A DNA stretch of 64,000 nt from Brevibacillus borstelensis. GTDB lineage: Bacteria > Bacillota > Bacilli > Brevibacillales > Brevibacillaceae. A program made the position numbers and the translations under genes. This document shows, in pieces, positions 7,627 through 18,224 of this stretch. The notes beneath the pieces were generated by a model that saw nothing but the letters and a program-made list of their open reading frames with translations, did not search any database and was not told the DNA's origin. Numbering within the stretch: the stretch's first letter is position 1; each line of letters opens with the position of its first letter. Location: the NCBI RefSeq assembly GCF_003710865.1, contig NZ_RHHO01000020.1, forward strand, positions 1-64,000, given 5' to 3'.

Positions 7627-8420
7627 GTACGCCACCATCCGATCACGAGCAGCAAGACGCATGCAGCGAGGGCGATCGAGCCGTCTCGCCAGCTCATCGT
7701 CAACGTCCGCAGTCTCGTTCGTCCAACACCGCCGCGATACCCCCGCGCCTCCATGGCCAAAGCCAGCTCCTCGGCACGCCTGAAAGCGCTGATAAACAAA
7801 GGAATCACGATCGGTATCAAATTTTGTGCACGCCGGATCAAATTGCCGCTGGTGAAATTTGCGCCGCGTGCTGTCTGCGCCTTGATGATCTTGTCCGTCT
7901 CTTCCATAAGCGTGGGAATAAACCTCAGTGCAATAGACATCATAAGTGCAATTTCGTGAACCGGCACGCCTATTCGTCCAAACGGGCCAAGCAAGCGCTC
8001 CAGCCCTTCCGTCAGATCGATCGGCGAGGTCGTCAGCGTCAACAACGAACTTACCAGCACCAACAGGCTGACCCGAAGCGAGATAAAGATCGCTTGGGTG
8101 ACGCCCTTCTCCTCAATGGAAAACCAGCCCCACTGAAAGTAGACCTCTCCGCCTTTGGTAATCAACACGTGAAGAATGACGGTAAACAAGACCAGGATCC
8201 AAACAGGCCGCAAACTTTTCAAAATATAGGCAAGCGACAAGCGTGAGAGCATTACAGTCATGACCGTAAAGGCAATCAAGATCGCGTAGGTGATCACGTT
8301 GTTGGCCAGAAAGACCAGGATGGCAAACAGAATGATAAACAGCATCTTGCTCCGCGGATCAGCCCGATGGAGAAATGAGGTTCCCGGAACGTATTGCCCG
8401 ATCGCAATATTTTGCAGCAT
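7623..8420 (-). CDS. ecfT: ECF transporter transmembrane component EcfT
   Basis: Membrane scaffold of the energy-coupling factor vitamin/metal uptake module; couples the two ATPases to exchangeable substrate-binding S components encoded elsewhere. 265 aa with several membrane segments and the two ARG motifs of the coupling helices (in QTARGAN and MEARGYRG). Three nt after ecfA2 and overlapping truA by 4 nt, so co-transcribed and probably coupled. Confidence 0.93.
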   Translation of the reverse strand: MLQNIAIGQYVPGTSFLHRADPRSKMLFIILFAILVFLANNVITYAILIAFTVMTVMLSRLSLAYILKSLRPVWILVLFTVILHVLITKGGEVYFQWGWFSIEEKGVTQAIFISLRVSLLVLVSSLLTLTTSPIDLTEGLERLLGPFGRIGVPVHEIALMMSIALRFIPTLMEETDKIIKAQTARGANFTSGNLIRRAQNLIPIVIPLFISAFRRAEELALAMEARGYRGGVGRTRLRTLTMSWRDGSIALAACVLLLVIGWWRT

Positions 8421-8423
8421 CTG

Positions 8424-9296
8424 TCACCGCTCCCCTCGGTCCGAAATCCGTGCCAGCAGATGACTGATCAGTTCTTCTTCCCGGTAAACCGAAGATGGAA
8501 GGCGCTGTTCTTCCGGCAGCTTCCTGTTCAACTGTGAAATCAGGGAGACCGTTTCCGGCACATCCAAAGCGAGCTCGCGAAGAGTATCCGCCTGCGCAAA
8601 TACCTCATCAGGCTTTCCCTCCAGCATTACCTTGCCTCCTGCCATGACGATCAGCCGATCGGCATAACGAGCGGCTTCCTCCATACTGTGCGTCACCAGC
8701 AAGGTCGTCAGCGACTGCTCGCGGTGAATGCGATAAATGGCCTCCAAAATCGCTTTTCTCCCCGCCGGGTCGAGTCCTGCTGTCGGCTCGTCCAATATCA
8801 ACACTTTGGGCTGCATCGCCAGGACACCGGCTATAGCTACACGCCGCATTTGACCGCCGCTCAAGAGAAACGGGGAACGATCCTTCATCTCCTGGTAATC
8901 CAGTCCGACAATCTCCAAAGCTTCACGTACCCGCAGCTCGGCCATCTCTGGAGGCATGTCAAAGTTCAGCGGCCCGAAAGCCACGTCTTTGGCGACAGTC
9001 TCCTCAAACAACTGATGCTCGGGGTACTGAAAAACAAGTCCTATGTTGCGTCTGCTTTCGTGCGGCAGCTTTCGAGTCGGTGTCACCGTAACGTCGCCCA
9101 GCCTGATTGTTCCTTTCGTCGGCTGAAGCAAACCGTTGACATGCTGAATCAACGTGGATTTTCCCGAGCCAGTCTGTCCGATGATCCCCACAAAAGAGCC
9201 GGATGGAATGTTTATGGAAACATCCTGCAGCGCGAGGCGTTCAAATGGTGTGCCCACCCCGTACACATGACTTACCTCTTCAAAAGTAATTTGCAT
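8424..9296 (-). CDS. ecfA2: ECF transporter ATP-binding protein EcfA2
   Basis: One of the two different ATPases of the ECF module. Walker A GQTGSGKST, ABC signature LSGGQMRR, Walker B VLILDEPTAG and an H-loop in LLVTHSME are all present. 290 aa; B. subtilis orthologue YbaE. The start overlaps the end of ecfA1 by 25 nt, which implies tight co-translation, in keeping with the 1:1 heterodimer the two proteins form. Confidence 0.94.
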   Translation of the reverse strand: MQITFEEVSHVYGVGTPFERLALQDVSINIPSGSFVGIIGQTGSGKSTLIQHVNGLLQPTKGTIRLGDVTVTPTRKLPHESRRNIGLVFQYPEHQLFEETVAKDVAFGPLNFDMPPEMAELRVREALEIVGLDYQEMKDRSPFLLSGGQMRRVAIAGVLAMQPKVLILDEPTAGLDPAGRKAILEAIYRIHREQSLTTLLVTHSMEEAARYADRLIVMAGGKVMLEGKPDEVFAQADTLRELALDVPETVSLISQLNRKLPEEQRLPSSVYREEELISHLLARISDRGER

Positions 9297-10123
9297 AAGT
9301 GCTCCACCAGCTCCTCTTGGTGCAGGATGAACGGCAGGGATACACCTTCCGCGGCCAATGCATGACGAACACGAACGGCAAACGGGACATCGAGCCCCAA
9401 CGCCTGCAACCGGTCCGGATCAGCAAATACCTCGGCTGCAGTACCATCCCATTCCACCTGACCGGCCCGCATGACGATAACCCGATCGGAGAAGACTGCT
9501 TCCTCCGGAAAATGAGTGATGTTTACAACCGTTATTCCCTCTTCCCGATTGAGACGGCGGGCCAGATTCAACACCTCTCGTCTCCCCATTGGGTCAAGCA
9601 TCGCTGTCGCTTCATCCAGAATAAGAACAGAGGGCCGCATCGCCATGATGCCGGCTATCGCGACACGCTGCTTTTGCCCCCCGGACAAGCGATGCGGCTG
9701 GTCATACAGATGCGCTTCCATGCCGACCGCTTGCAGCGACTCCCGAATGCGTGTACGCATCTCGGCAGGGTCTGTTCCCATGTTTTCCAAACCGAACGCC
9801 ACATCGTCCTCAACCGTTGCTCCAACGATTTGGTTGTCCGGATTTTGAAAAACCATGCCGACATGCCGGCGAACCTCCCAAATCAGCTCGCCGTCACGCG
9901 TATCAATACCGGTAACGAGAACAGTTCCCTCTTTCGGCAGCAATAGTGCGTTCATCAGCTTGGCCAGCGTCGACTTCCCTGAACCGTTATGCCCGAGAAC
10001 GGATACAAAGGCCCCTTTGTGAATATCAAGGTTGATGCGATTCAGCACCGTTTCTTTTTGGCCTCCTTCGCCTTCGTAGGCAAATGAGACTTCTTGCAAT
10101 GCCAGTAGGCGTTCCTCCGTCAT
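9272..10123 (-). CDS. ecfA1: ECF transporter ATP-binding protein EcfA1
   Basis: First ATPase of the ECF module. Walker A GHNGSGKST, signature LSGGQKQR and Walker B VLILDEATAM are intact; the H-loop is in VNITHFPEE. 283 aa. It follows rplQ in the same order as B. subtilis (ybxA), but a terminator lies between, so expression depends on read-through or a separate promoter. Confidence 0.94.
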   Translation of the reverse strand: MTEERLLALQEVSFAYEGEGGQKETVLNRINLDIHKGAFVSVLGHNGSGKSTLAKLMNALLLPKEGTVLVTGIDTRDGELIWEVRRHVGMVFQNPDNQIVGATVEDDVAFGLENMGTDPAEMRTRIRESLQAVGMEAHLYDQPHRLSGGQKQRVAIAGIMAMRPSVLILDEATAMLDPMGRREVLNLARRLNREEGITVVNITHFPEEAVFSDRVIVMRAGQVEWDGTAAEVFADPDRLQALGLDVPFAVRVRHALAAEGVSLPFILHQEELVEHLCKLLLKR

Positions 10124-10174
10124 CAGGTGTCCACATCCTCCCAGCTAAAACAGGGGATTTACAAACAAATAAAG

Positions 10175-10231
10175 AAAAAGGGCACGAATCAGAGTCCAGT
10201 CCCAAGACCAGAGTCTGCCCCCACCCTTTTT
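10175..10231 (-). terminator. Terminator after rplQ
   Basis: Minus strand AAAAAGGG (10231-10224) pairs with CCCTTTTT (10182-10175), followed by CTTTATTTG. The long intervening sequence itself forms an imperfect stem. It marks the end of the alpha operon, before ecfA1. Confidence 0.7.
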
Positions 10232-10284
10232 CAGGTTGTCTAAAAAGATAGCCTTTTTACACAACCCGGATTTGATCAGATATA

Positions 10285-10644
10285 TTACACCAATTCGATG
10301 TAAGCCATCGGAGCAGCATCCCCACGACGAGGACCTGTCTTCAGGACACGAGTGTATCCACCATTGCGCTCTTTGTAACGAGGAGCGATGTCATCAAACA
10401 GCTTTTGAACCGCATCGCGGCCTTCTTCTGTAGCTACTTCTTTACGAACGAAAGCAGCTACCTGACGGCGTGCATGCAGGTCACCGCGTTTTGCCAGCGT
10501 GATCATTTGATCAGCGATGGAACGCAGTTCTTTCGCTTTCATCTCAGTCGTCTCGATGCGCTCGTTGATGATCAGGTCAGTTACCAGATCACGGAACAGC
10601 GCTTTGCGAGCAGAGCTGCGACGACCCAATTTACGGTATGCCAT
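10285..10644 (-). CDS. rplQ: 50S ribosomal protein L17 (bL17)
   Basis: Bacteria-specific 50S protein near the peptide exit region. 119 aa with the usual N-terminus [15 protein letters not shown]. Last ribosomal gene of the alpha operon, followed by a terminator. Unlike the tight spacing elsewhere in the cluster, it is 176 nt from rpoA; that gap holds two tandem repeat units. Confidence 0.98.
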   Translation of the reverse strand: MAYRKLGRRSSARKALFRDLVTDLIINERIETTEMKAKELRSIADQMITLAKRGDLHARRQVAAFVRKEVATEEGRDAVQKLFDDIAPRYKERNGGYTRVLKTGPRRGDAAPMAYIELV

Positions 10645-10655
10645 GTTCTTACCTC

Positions 10656-10793
10656 CTTCTTACTCGCGAGCACTACGTCGATTTGCTGCTTAGGTCGAGC
10701 GAGATCTGCAGTGCCCTCGGGTGCTTCTTACTCGCGAGCACTACGTCGATTCTGCTGCTTAGGTCGAGCGAGATCTGCAGTGCCCACTGGGTG
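10656..10793. repeat. Two tandem ~68-70 bp direct repeats between rpoA and rplQ
   Basis: Unit 1 (10656-10723) and unit 2 (10724-10793) begin CTTCTTACTCGCGAGCACTA and share almost all bases through GATCTGCAGTGCCC; differences are an inserted base in the ATTTGC/ATTCTGC stretch and small changes near the end. A degenerate piece (CTGCAGGTGCCCTAG, 10811-10825) borders the rpoA stop. Each unit contains the palindrome CTCGCGAG and GCACT/AGTGC arms that can pair in RNA. No ORF of note crosses it. Function unknown: mRNA processing or stability element, or a slippage/recombination product. Confidence 0.9.
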
Positions 10794-10820
10794 CCTCTTG
10801 CCAGACATGCTGCAGGTGCC

Positions 10821-11765
10821 CTAGTCGTCGCTGCGAAGAGAGAGGCCGAGTTCTGCCAGCTTCTCTTGCACCTCTTCCAAGGATTTGCGACCGAGGTTGC
10901 GCACTTTCATCATGTCCTCTTCGGTCTTCTGCGTCAGCTCTTGCACGGTGTTGATACCGGCACGCTTCAAGCAGTTGTAGGAACGGACAGAGAGATCGAG
11001 CTCTTCGATTGTCATCTCGAGCACTTTCTCCTTCTTGTCCTCTTCCTTCTCTACCATGATCTCTGCATCCTTCGCCTCGTCAGTCAAGCCAACGAACAGG
11101 TTGAGGTGCTCGGTCATGATTTTTGCGCCTAGACTAACGGCTTCTTCCGGACTAATGCTGCCGTTCGTCCACACTTCAAGAGTCAACTTGTCATAGTTGG
11201 TCATTTGACCAACGCGAGTATTCTCCACTTGATAGTTGACACGCTTGATGGGCGTATAGATCGAATCAATCGGAATCACGCCAATCGGCAGATCTTCCGA
11301 CTTGTTTCCATCTGCTTGTACGTATCCACGTCCACGTCCAGCTGTCATACGAATGTGCAGACGACCGCCGTTTGCCAACGTTGCAATATGAAGATCAGGG
11401 TTCAAGATCTCCACATCACTGTCTGCGCGGATATCTCCCGCCTTGACTACGCCTTCGCCCTCAGCGTCAATCTCGATGACTTTTTCTTCATCGGAATGGA
11501 TCTTAAGTGCCAGGCCCTTGATGTTGAGAATAATCTCTGTTACATCTTCCACGACGCCTTCAATCGTAGAGAACTCGTGAAGGACCCCGTCAATCTGAAC
11601 GGTGCGTACCGCCGCGCCTGGCAAGGACGAGAGGAGAATCCGTCTCAGTGAGTTGCCAAGAGTGGTGCCGTATCCGCGCTCAAGAGGTTCTACAACGAAC
11701 TTCCCGTACGAGTTGTCGTCGCTTACTTCCACAACCTCGATTTTCGGTTTTTCTATTTCTATCAT
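10821..11765 (-). CDS. rpoA: DNA-directed RNA polymerase subunit alpha
   Basis: Alpha subunit: the N-terminal domain (about 1-230) dimerises and nucleates RNA polymerase, the C-terminal domain (about 250-314) binds UP elements and regulators. 314 aa, the Bacillus length. [16 protein letters not shown] in the N-domain and the helix-hairpin-helix region [10 protein letters not shown] near the end are conserved. ATG with AAGGAGGG. Flanked by two long gaps, 155 nt to rpsK and 176 nt to rplQ, unusual in this otherwise compact cluster. Confidence 0.98.
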   Translation of the reverse strand: MIEIEKPKIEVVEVSDDNSYGKFVVEPLERGYGTTLGNSLRRILLSSLPGAAVRTVQIDGVLHEFSTIEGVVEDVTEIILNIKGLALKIHSDEEKVIEIDAEGEGVVKAGDIRADSDVEILNPDLHIATLANGGRLHIRMTAGRGRGYVQADGNKSEDLPIGVIPIDSIYTPIKRVNYQVENTRVGQMTNYDKLTLEVWTNGSISPEEAVSLGAKIMTEHLNLFVGLTDEAKDAEIMVEKEEDKKEKVLEMTIEELDLSVRSYNCLKRAGINTVQELTQKTEEDMMKVRNLGRKSLEEVQEKLAELGLSLRSDD

Positions 11766-11801
11766 TAAACAAACCCTCCTTCAAAACGTCGAAATTCTTG
11801 G

Positions 11802-11822
11802 GTGGGCAAGCGTTCCGCCCAC
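11802..11822 (-). other. Hairpin in the rpsK-rpoA gap
   Basis: GTGGGC/GCCCAC stem with a 9 nt loop about 35 nt before the rpoA start, in a 155 nt non-coding gap. No U tract, so not a terminator. Possibly an mRNA processing or regulatory structure; otherwise I see nothing definite in the gap. Confidence 0.4.
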
Positions 11823-11920
11823 TCATGAATTTCCCCGGCGGTTTACCGTTTGCGTGCATGACAAGCTAAAATCAGAATTTACCATTCTAGTATGGACATG
11901 TTCTGAACGTTATAAACCCG

Positions 11921-12322
11921 TTACACGCGGCGACGTTTTGGTGGACGGCAACCGTTGTGCGGAATCGGCGTCACGTCTTTAATCATGTTAACTTCCAGAC
12001 CTGCTGCTTGCAGGGAACGGATCGCTGCTTCACGACCTGCACCCGGACCTTTTACCAGCACTTCCAGAGAGCGCATGCCGTGTTCCATTGCTACGCGGGC
12101 AGCAGATTCTGCAGCCATTTGCGCAGCAAACGGTGTGCTCTTGCGGGAGCCTCTGAAGCCGAGGGCACCGGCACTGGACCAAGAGATCGCGTTGCCGTGC
12201 GGATCAGTGATAGTCACGATCGTGTTGTTAAACGTAGAACGGATATGTGCTACGCCGACTTCAACGTTTTTACGGTCACGACGACGGGTACGAGTAGCCG
12301 TCGCTTGTTTTCTTTTCGCCAT
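11921..12322 (-). CDS. rpsK: 30S ribosomal protein S11 (uS11)
   Basis: Platform protein of the 30S subunit near the mRNA exit. 133 aa, slightly longer than the usual 129-131, with the conserved C-terminus [14 protein letters not shown]. Followed by a 155 nt gap before rpoA, preceded by rpsM at 16 nt. Confidence 0.98.
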   Translation of the reverse strand: MAKRKQATATRTRRRDRKNVEVGVAHIRSTFNNTIVTITDPHGNAISWSSAGALGFRGSRKSTPFAAQMAAESAARVAMEHGMRSLEVLVKGPGAGREAAIRSLQAAGLEVNMIKDVTPIPHNGCRPPKRRRV

Positions 12323-12338
12323 GTCCCATTACCCTCCT

Positions 12339-12707
12339 TTACTTCTTCTTGTTTGCTACAGTACGGCGAGGACCTTTGCGCGTACGTGCATTTGTTTTCG
12401 AACGTTGGCCGCGAACAGGCAGGCCACGACGATGACGGATTCCGCGGAAGCAACCGATTTCCATCAGGCGCTTGATGTTCAGAGAGATCTCACGACGAAG
12501 ATCGCCTTCCACCTTGATGTTCTTATCGATGAACTCACGCAGTTTTGCCACTTCTTCTTCTGTCAGATCACGAACGCGAGTATCCGCGTTAACACCGGTA
12601 GCGGACAGGATTTTTTGGGACGTGGGACGGCCGATACCGAAAATGTAGGTAAGAGCGATTTCCACGCGTTTTTCGCGAGGCAAGTCAACGCCTGCAATAC
12701 GTGCCAT
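12339..12707 (-). CDS. rpsM: 30S ribosomal protein S13 (uS13)
   Basis: Head protein that forms inter-subunit bridges and contacts P-site tRNA with its basic tail. 122 aa beginning [14 protein letters not shown] and ending in a Lys/Arg-rich tail. ATG with AAGGAGG. Co-directional with rpmJ and rpsK. Confidence 0.98.
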   Translation of the reverse strand: MARIAGVDLPREKRVEIALTYIFGIGRPTSQKILSATGVNADTRVRDLTEEEVAKLREFIDKNIKVEGDLRREISLNIKRLMEIGCFRGIRHRRGLPVRGQRSKTNARTRKGPRRTVANKKK

Positions 12708-12732
12708 GTGTCAAAAGCACCTCCTTGTTTAC

Positions 12733-12948
<216 letters not shown>

Positions 12949-12949
<1 letters not shown>

Positions 12950-13167
12950 TATTTATAGCGGTACGTAATGCGTCCGCGAGTCAAATCGTAAGGCGACAGT
13001 TCAACGGTTACCTTGTCCCCTGGCAGAATGCGGATAAAATGCATGCGGATTTTTCCCGAAACGTGAGCGAGCACTTTGTGCCCATTCTCTAATTCTACCC
13101 GAAACATCGCGTTGGGCAAAGGTTCGATTACCGTACCCTCCACTTCAATTACATCGTCTTTCGCCAT
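12949..13167 (-). CDS. infA: Translation initiation factor IF-1
   Basis: Single OB-fold (S1-like) factor of 72 aa that binds the 30S A site during initiation. The sequence [13 protein letters not shown] and the ending RGRITYRYK are those of Bacillus IF-1. ATG with AAAGGAGAG. Lies 120 nt from map, a gap that usually holds a KOW-domain gene and here has only a remnant. Confidence 0.98.
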
Positions 13168-13197
13168 CGTACACTCTCCTTTCTTCTGCAGCTTCAG

Positions 13198-13287
13198 TCA
13201 GACCATGAGTTTTTGGTATATGAAATACGGAACGAACTTATCGTCGACACGTTGGACGACAATCCTGAAGCGACCGTTGTGCCTCAG
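13198..13287 (-). pseudogene. Probable remnant of a KOW-domain RNA-binding gene
   Basis: In many Bacillales a small KOW-domain protein (YbzG type) is encoded between map and infA. Here the 120 nt gap has no start codon with a ribosome site, but the frame following the map stop reads GRFRIVVQRVDDKFV, very like the middle of such proteins, then an unrelated PYFIYQKLMV and a stop. The N-terminal part is missing and the rest appears frameshifted. The resemblance is from memory of the family, not from alignment. Confidence 0.35.
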
Positions 13288-14034
13288 CTACGCTCTTGTA
13301 AAAATCTCATAGCCATCTTCCGTAATCGCGATGGTGTGTTCAAAGTGAGCACATCTTTTTCGATCCACTGTTACAACCGTCCAATTGTCCTCCAAAGTGC
13401 GGACATAACGTTCGCCGGCATTGACCATTGGTTCGATTGCCAACACCATTCCCGGTTTCAACCGAGGACCTCGATCAGGCGGCCCGTAGTTGGGAACCTG
13501 AGGATCTTCGTGCAGGTTTTGCCCGATCCCATGCCCCACATACTCGCGAACGAGAGTGAAGCCAGCAGCTTCTGCGTGGATCTGAATCGCGTGGGAAATA
13601 TCGGACAGCCGCGCACCAGGTAGTGCCTTTTCCAGGCCCTTGTACAACGACTCTTCCGTCACTCGCAGCAAACGTTGATCTTCTTCTGCAATATTGCCGA
13701 CCGGGTACGTCCAAGCAGAGTCACCATGAAAGCCCTGATACTGAGCTCCAATATCGATGCTGATGATGTCCCCTTCTTGCAGCACCCGTTTTCCTGGGAT
13801 CCCGTGTACGAGTTCTTCATTGACTGAAGCACAGATACTTCCTGGAAAGCCTCCGTAGCCTTTAAACGATGGAATCGCTCCCTTGCTGCGGATAAAGGTT
13901 TCGGCGAGTTCGTCCAGTTGCTTTGTCGTTACGCCAGGCTTGATCGCCTTAGCCAGTTCTTGATGGGTGAGTGCGACGATCCGACCAGCTTCGCGCATAA
14001 CCTCAAGTTCTGCTTTCGACTTTAGGATGATCAT
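13288..14034 (-). CDS. map: Methionine aminopeptidase, type Ia
   Basis: Removes the initiator methionine from new proteins. 248 aa with the pita-bread fold metal ligands in SIDIGAQ, GDSAWT, GHGIG, IEPMV and FEHTI. No N-terminal zinc extension, as in type Ia. ATG at 14034 lies 4 nt after the adk stop. The order secY-adk-map-infA is standard. Confidence 0.97.
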   Translation of the reverse strand: MIILKSKAELEVMREAGRIVALTHQELAKAIKPGVTTKQLDELAETFIRSKGAIPSFKGYGGFPGSICASVNEELVHGIPGKRVLQEGDIISIDIGAQYQGFHGDSAWTYPVGNIAEEDQRLLRVTEESLYKGLEKALPGARLSDISHAIQIHAEAAGFTLVREYVGHGIGQNLHEDPQVPNYGPPDRGPRLKPGMVLAIEPMVNAGERYVRTLEDNWTVVTVDRKRCAHFEHTIAITEDGYEIFTRA

Positions 14035-14038
14035 TCAC

Positions 14039-14758
<720 letters not shown>

Positions 14759-14771
14759 TCAACTACCTCGG

Positions 14772-16067
14772 TTACTTAATGAACCCTTGGTAATGGCGCT
14801 TGATCATCTGGCTTTCGATCTGCTTCATCGTGTCGAGAGCGACACCGATCACGATCAGCAGAGAAGTTCCGCCGATGTAGATCTGTTGAGGCAGGTTGGC
14901 CAGCTTACTGAAGAAGAATGGCAATATGGAAATTGTCATCAGGAACAAGGCGCCAGCCAATGTAAGACGGTTCAACGTACGGGTAATGTACACCTCGGTG
15001 TTTTTACCGGGTCGGATACCAGGAATGTAACCGCCATTTTTCCTCATATTCTCCGCCAGTTGTACAGGGTTGATCTGTACAAAAGTGTAGAAATACGTGA
15101 AACCGATAATCAAGATTGCGTATAGCGTCATCCCAAGCGCTGCGCTAGGTTGGAAATGTGTGTAGATCCAGTTGGCGATACCCGTTCCGGAACCATCTAC
15201 CCAGAACTGCGCGATTGTTGAAGGGAAGATTACGAGCGAGATTGCAAAGATAACGGGAATTACACCAGCAGAGTTGATTTTGAGCGGAATGTGGGTGGAT
15301 TGACCACCGTACATTTTGCGACCAACTACACGCTTTGCATATTGCACCGGAATCTTGCGCACACCTTGCTGCATAAAGATGACCCCAACAATAATAGCGA
15401 TGATCACCAAAAGGACAATCAGCAATTTTACGATTGAAAAGAACAGATTCTGAGAAGCGTCGCCAAATTGCGTCGTGTAAATTGTCGTAATCCCACTAGG
15501 AATATTGGCAACGATACCAGCAACGATGATAATCGAAATCCCGTTTCCGATACCCTTCTCTGTAATTTGTTCACCCATCCACATCAGAAACGAGGTTCCT
15601 GCTGTCAGAGTGAGTGCGATCAATGCGTAACTGCCAATCGACGTATCGTTAAGCAGTCCTGGAGCCATGTTGTTAAACCCGATCGTCATCCCCACAGACT
15701 GGATCAAAGCAAGCACAATGGTGAAGTAGCGCGTGACGGTCGCGATTTTGCGGCGTCCCACTTCTCCTTCACGAGCCCATTGCGTAAACTTAGGCACAAC
15801 ATCCATGGACAGAAGCTGCATGATAATCGATGCCGTAATGTACGGCATGATTCCCATTGCAAAAATCGAGTAGTTTTGCAGTGCGCCACCGGAGAAGGTA
15901 TTCAACAATCCCAGCAAGTGGTTCGTATTCTGCTGAAACAACTCGACATTCACGTTAGGGGCAGGGACGAAACTCCCGATTCGGAAGACGACCAGCATCA
16001 TCAGCGTAAAGAATATCTTACGACGCAGGTCGCCTATCTTAAAAATGTTAGTTAATGAGCCTAACAT
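14772..16067 (-). CDS. secY: Preprotein translocase subunit SecY
   Basis: Central channel of the Sec translocase, ten membrane segments, 431 aa. The start ATG shares one base with the rplO stop (TAATG), indicating translational coupling. The conserved plug and cytosolic loop regions (for example GIRPGKNTEVYI and the C-terminal KQIESQMIKRHYQGFIK) are intact. Partner subunit SecE is encoded at 45916-46131. Confidence 0.98.
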   Translation of the reverse strand: MLGSLTNIFKIGDLRRKIFFTLMMLVVFRIGSFVPAPNVNVELFQQNTNHLLGLLNTFSGGALQNYSIFAMGIMPYITASIIMQLLSMDVVPKFTQWAREGEVGRRKIATVTRYFTIVLALIQSVGMTIGFNNMAPGLLNDTSIGSYALIALTLTAGTSFLMWMGEQITEKGIGNGISIIIVAGIVANIPSGITTIYTTQFGDASQNLFFSIVKLLIVLLVIIAIIVGVIFMQQGVRKIPVQYAKRVVGRKMYGGQSTHIPLKINSAGVIPVIFAISLVIFPSTIAQFWVDGSGTGIANWIYTHFQPSAALGMTLYAILIIGFTYFYTFVQINPVQLAENMRKNGGYIPGIRPGKNTEVYITRTLNRLTLAGALFLMTISILPFFFSKLANLPQQIYIGGTSLLIVIGVALDTMKQIESQMIKRHYQGFIK

Positions 16068-16507
16068 TAGATCACCTCGGTTGTTCCACCGACTTGAGCG
16101 ATCTTCTCAGCAGCTGCATTGGAGAACTTGTGAGCTTTCACAGTCAGCTTCACAGTCAGTTCACCGTTTGCAAGAACTTTTACACCGTCGCGCATAGCGC
16201 TGATTACACCAGTTTCTTTCAACAGTTCAGGTGTAACCACAGTGCCTTCTTCAAAACGATTCAGCGCATCCAAGCTAACAACCGCGTATTCCTTACGGTT
16301 AATGTTAGTGAAACCGCGCTTAGGCAGTCGACGGAACAGTGGGTTTTGACCACCCTCGAATCCAGGACGAACACCGCCGCCGGAACGAGCGTTTTGACCT
16401 TTATGACCTTTACCAGCTGTTTTACCAGTACCGCTACCGATACCGCGACCAAGGCGCTTGCGAGTATGGCGGGACCCTTCTGCAGGTTTCAGTTCATGCA
16501 ATTTCAT
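16067..16507 (-). CDS. rplO: 50S ribosomal protein L15 (uL15)
   Basis: Late-assembling 50S protein of 146 aa with the typical Gly/Lys/Arg-rich N-terminal extension ([18 protein letters not shown]). The ATG at 16507 has AGGAGG upstream; the in-frame codon at 16516 is inside the ribosome site and rejected. Stop overlaps the secY start. Confidence 0.98.
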   Translation of the reverse strand: MKLHELKPAEGSRHTRKRLGRGIGSGTGKTAGKGHKGQNARSGGGVRPGFEGGQNPLFRRLPKRGFTNINRKEYAVVSLDALNRFEEGTVVTPELLKETGVISAMRDGVKVLANGELTVKLTVKAHKFSNAAAEKIAQVGGTTEVI

Positions 16508-16540
16508 TCCTTGCACCTCCTAACCGTGTAAAATCAACGT

Positions 16541-16726
16541 TTACGCTTCTACTTCTTTCACTTCTACCAGATGCTTCACTTTGAAGATCATGCCGCGGAT
16601 TGCAGCGTTATCTTCTTTCACCACAGTGTGGTTGATTTTGCGAAGACCCAGAGCTTTTACTGTATCTTTTTGATCGACTGTGCGGCCGATCACGCTGCGC
16701 TTGAGGGTAATTTGCAATTTTGCCAT
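16541..16726 (-). CDS. rpmD: 50S ribosomal protein L30 (uL30)
   Basis: Small 50S protein of 61 aa starting [14 protein letters not shown]. The ATG at 16726 is 7-8 nt after GGAGGG; the upstream ATG at 16732 is too close to it. Lies between rpsE and rplO as usual. Confidence 0.97.
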   Translation of the reverse strand: MAKLQITLKRSVIGRTVDQKDTVKALGLRKINHTVVKEDNAAIRGMIFKVKHLVEVKEVEA

Positions 16727-16742
16727 GTCCATTCCCTCCTTA

Positions 16743-17240
16743 TTAACCCAACAACTCGTCAACAGTCTTACCGCGCAGTTTCGCGACGTCTTCCGCTGTT
16801 TTCAGACGGCCGAGGCCTTCCAGCGTAGCGTTGACCATGTTGATGGGGTTGTTGGAACCGAGAGACTTGCTCAAAACGTCACCTACACCAGCAAGCTCCA
16901 GAACCGCGCGGACAGGTCCGCCAGCAATAACACCGGTACCTTCGGAAGCAGGTTTAATCAGCACTTTACCGGAACCGAAGTGGCACAGTACTTCGTGCGG
17001 AATGGTCGTTCCTTTCATCGGTACACGGATCAATTTTTTCTTTGCATCGTCAATCGCTTTACGAATCGCGTCCGGCACTTCTTGGGCTTTACCCATACCA
17101 GCGCCTACGTGACCGTTGCGGTCGCCGACTACCACAAGAGCGCTGAAGCTCATGCGACGTCCACCTTTAACCGTTTTCGCAACACGGTTAACGGCGACTA
17201 CTTTTTCTTCCAGCTCCAATTTGCTAGAGTCGATACGCAT
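16743..17240 (-). CDS. rpsE: 30S ribosomal protein S5 (uS5)
   Basis: 30S protein important for decoding fidelity and, in Bacillus, a site of spectinomycin resistance. 165 aa, [20 protein letters not shown] at the start; the loop VVKGGRR region reads [13 protein letters not shown] without obvious change. AAGGAGGG upstream. Between rplR and rpmD. Confidence 0.98.
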   Translation of the reverse strand: MRIDSSKLELEEKVVAVNRVAKTVKGGRRMSFSALVVVGDRNGHVGAGMGKAQEVPDAIRKAIDDAKKKLIRVPMKGTTIPHEVLCHFGSGKVLIKPASEGTGVIAGGPVRAVLELAGVGDVLSKSLGSNNPINMVNATLEGLGRLKTAEDVAKLRGKTVDELLG

Positions 17241-17258
17241 TCCTTTCCCTCCTTGTTG

Positions 17259-17621
17259 TTAGAATTGCAGGCCAGCTTCACGAGCTGCTTCTGCGAGTGC
17301 TTTAATGCGTCCATGATAAATATATCCACCACGGTCGAAAATTACGTCATTCAGACCTTTTTCTTGTGCACGCTTAGCAATCAGTGTACCCACAGCAGTC
17401 GCTGCTTCTACATTCGCACCGTTTTTCAGGCCAAGCTCTTTATCCAGAGAGGATGCTTGTGCCAAAGTAGTGCCTGTAGCATCATCGATCAGTTGAGCAT
17501 AGATGTGCTTGGAAGAACGGAATACGTTCAGACGTGGACGTACAGCAGAGCCGACCAGACGCTTGCGAATGCGCAGATGGCGTTTTTTCCGAGCTTTGTT
17601 TTTATCAGCTTTCGTAAACAT
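17259..17621 (-). CDS. rplR: 50S ribosomal protein L18 (uL18)
   Basis: Binds 5S rRNA together with L5 to form the central protuberance. 120 aa ending [17 protein letters not shown], as in the family. Ribosome site GGGAGG. 33 nt after rplF. Confidence 0.98.
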   Translation of the reverse strand: MFTKADKNKARKKRHLRIRKRLVGSAVRPRLNVFRSSKHIYAQLIDDATGTTLAQASSLDKELGLKNGANVEAATAVGTLIAKRAQEKGLNDVIFDRGGYIYHGRIKALAEAAREAGLQF

Positions 17622-17654
17622 TACGCGGCCTCCCTTCTCATAAAACTACGAAGC

Positions 17655-18191
17655 TTATTTACCTTTTTTACCCTCTTTGCGGCGAACAACTTCGTCGCTG
17701 TACTTAATCCCTTTGCCTTTGTATGGCTCAGGCTTACGGAGGGAGCGAATTTCAGACGCGATTTGGCCTACGCGCTCTTTGTCGATACCTTTAACCACCA
17801 GAGTGGTTTGGTTTGGTACATCGATTTCAATACCCTCTTCAGGAGTTACCTCAACTGGGTGAGAGAAACCGAGAGAAAGAGTTACGCCTTTTCCTGCTTT
17901 CGCAGCGCGGTAACCTACACCTACAAGCTCCAGTGTACGAGTAAAGCCTTCGGATACGCCTTTTACCATGTTGGCAACCAGCGCACGAGTCGTACCATGG
18001 AGAGAGCGGTGAAGCTTGTTATCGCTAGGACGCTCAACGACTACTTCGTTATCGTTGATATTGATTTTGATATCCGGATGGAAGTTACGAACGAGTTGAC
18101 CCTTAGGGCCCTTTACCGTCAGCTCAGTACCGTTCAGAGTGAGGGTAACGCCTGCAGGGACCACGATCGGTTTTCTACCGACACGAGACAT
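17655..18191 (-). CDS. rplF: 50S ribosomal protein L6 (uL6)
   Basis: Two-domain protein at the base of the L7/L12 stalk near the sarcin-ricin loop. 178 aa from the ATG at 18191 (MSRVGRKPI), with AGGAGGT 7 nt upstream; the in-frame ATG at 18200 is not needed. Conserved C-terminal [11 protein letters not shown] present. Confidence 0.98.
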   Translation of the reverse strand: MSRVGRKPIVVPAGVTLTLNGTELTVKGPKGQLVRNFHPDIKININDNEVVVERPSDNKLHRSLHGTTRALVANMVKGVSEGFTRTLELVGVGYRAAKAGKGVTLSLGFSHPVEVTPEEGIEIDVPNQTTLVVKGIDKERVGQIASEIRSLRKPEPYKGKGIKYSDEVVRRKEGKKGK

Positions 18192-18224
18192 GTGGTGCAC
18201 CTCCTGTGCTTTTCAAATCTGTGA

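Noticed and set aside
10656..10793. CRISPR array
   Set aside because: Only two copies, directly abutting with no unique spacers; it is a tandem duplication. No cas genes in the window.
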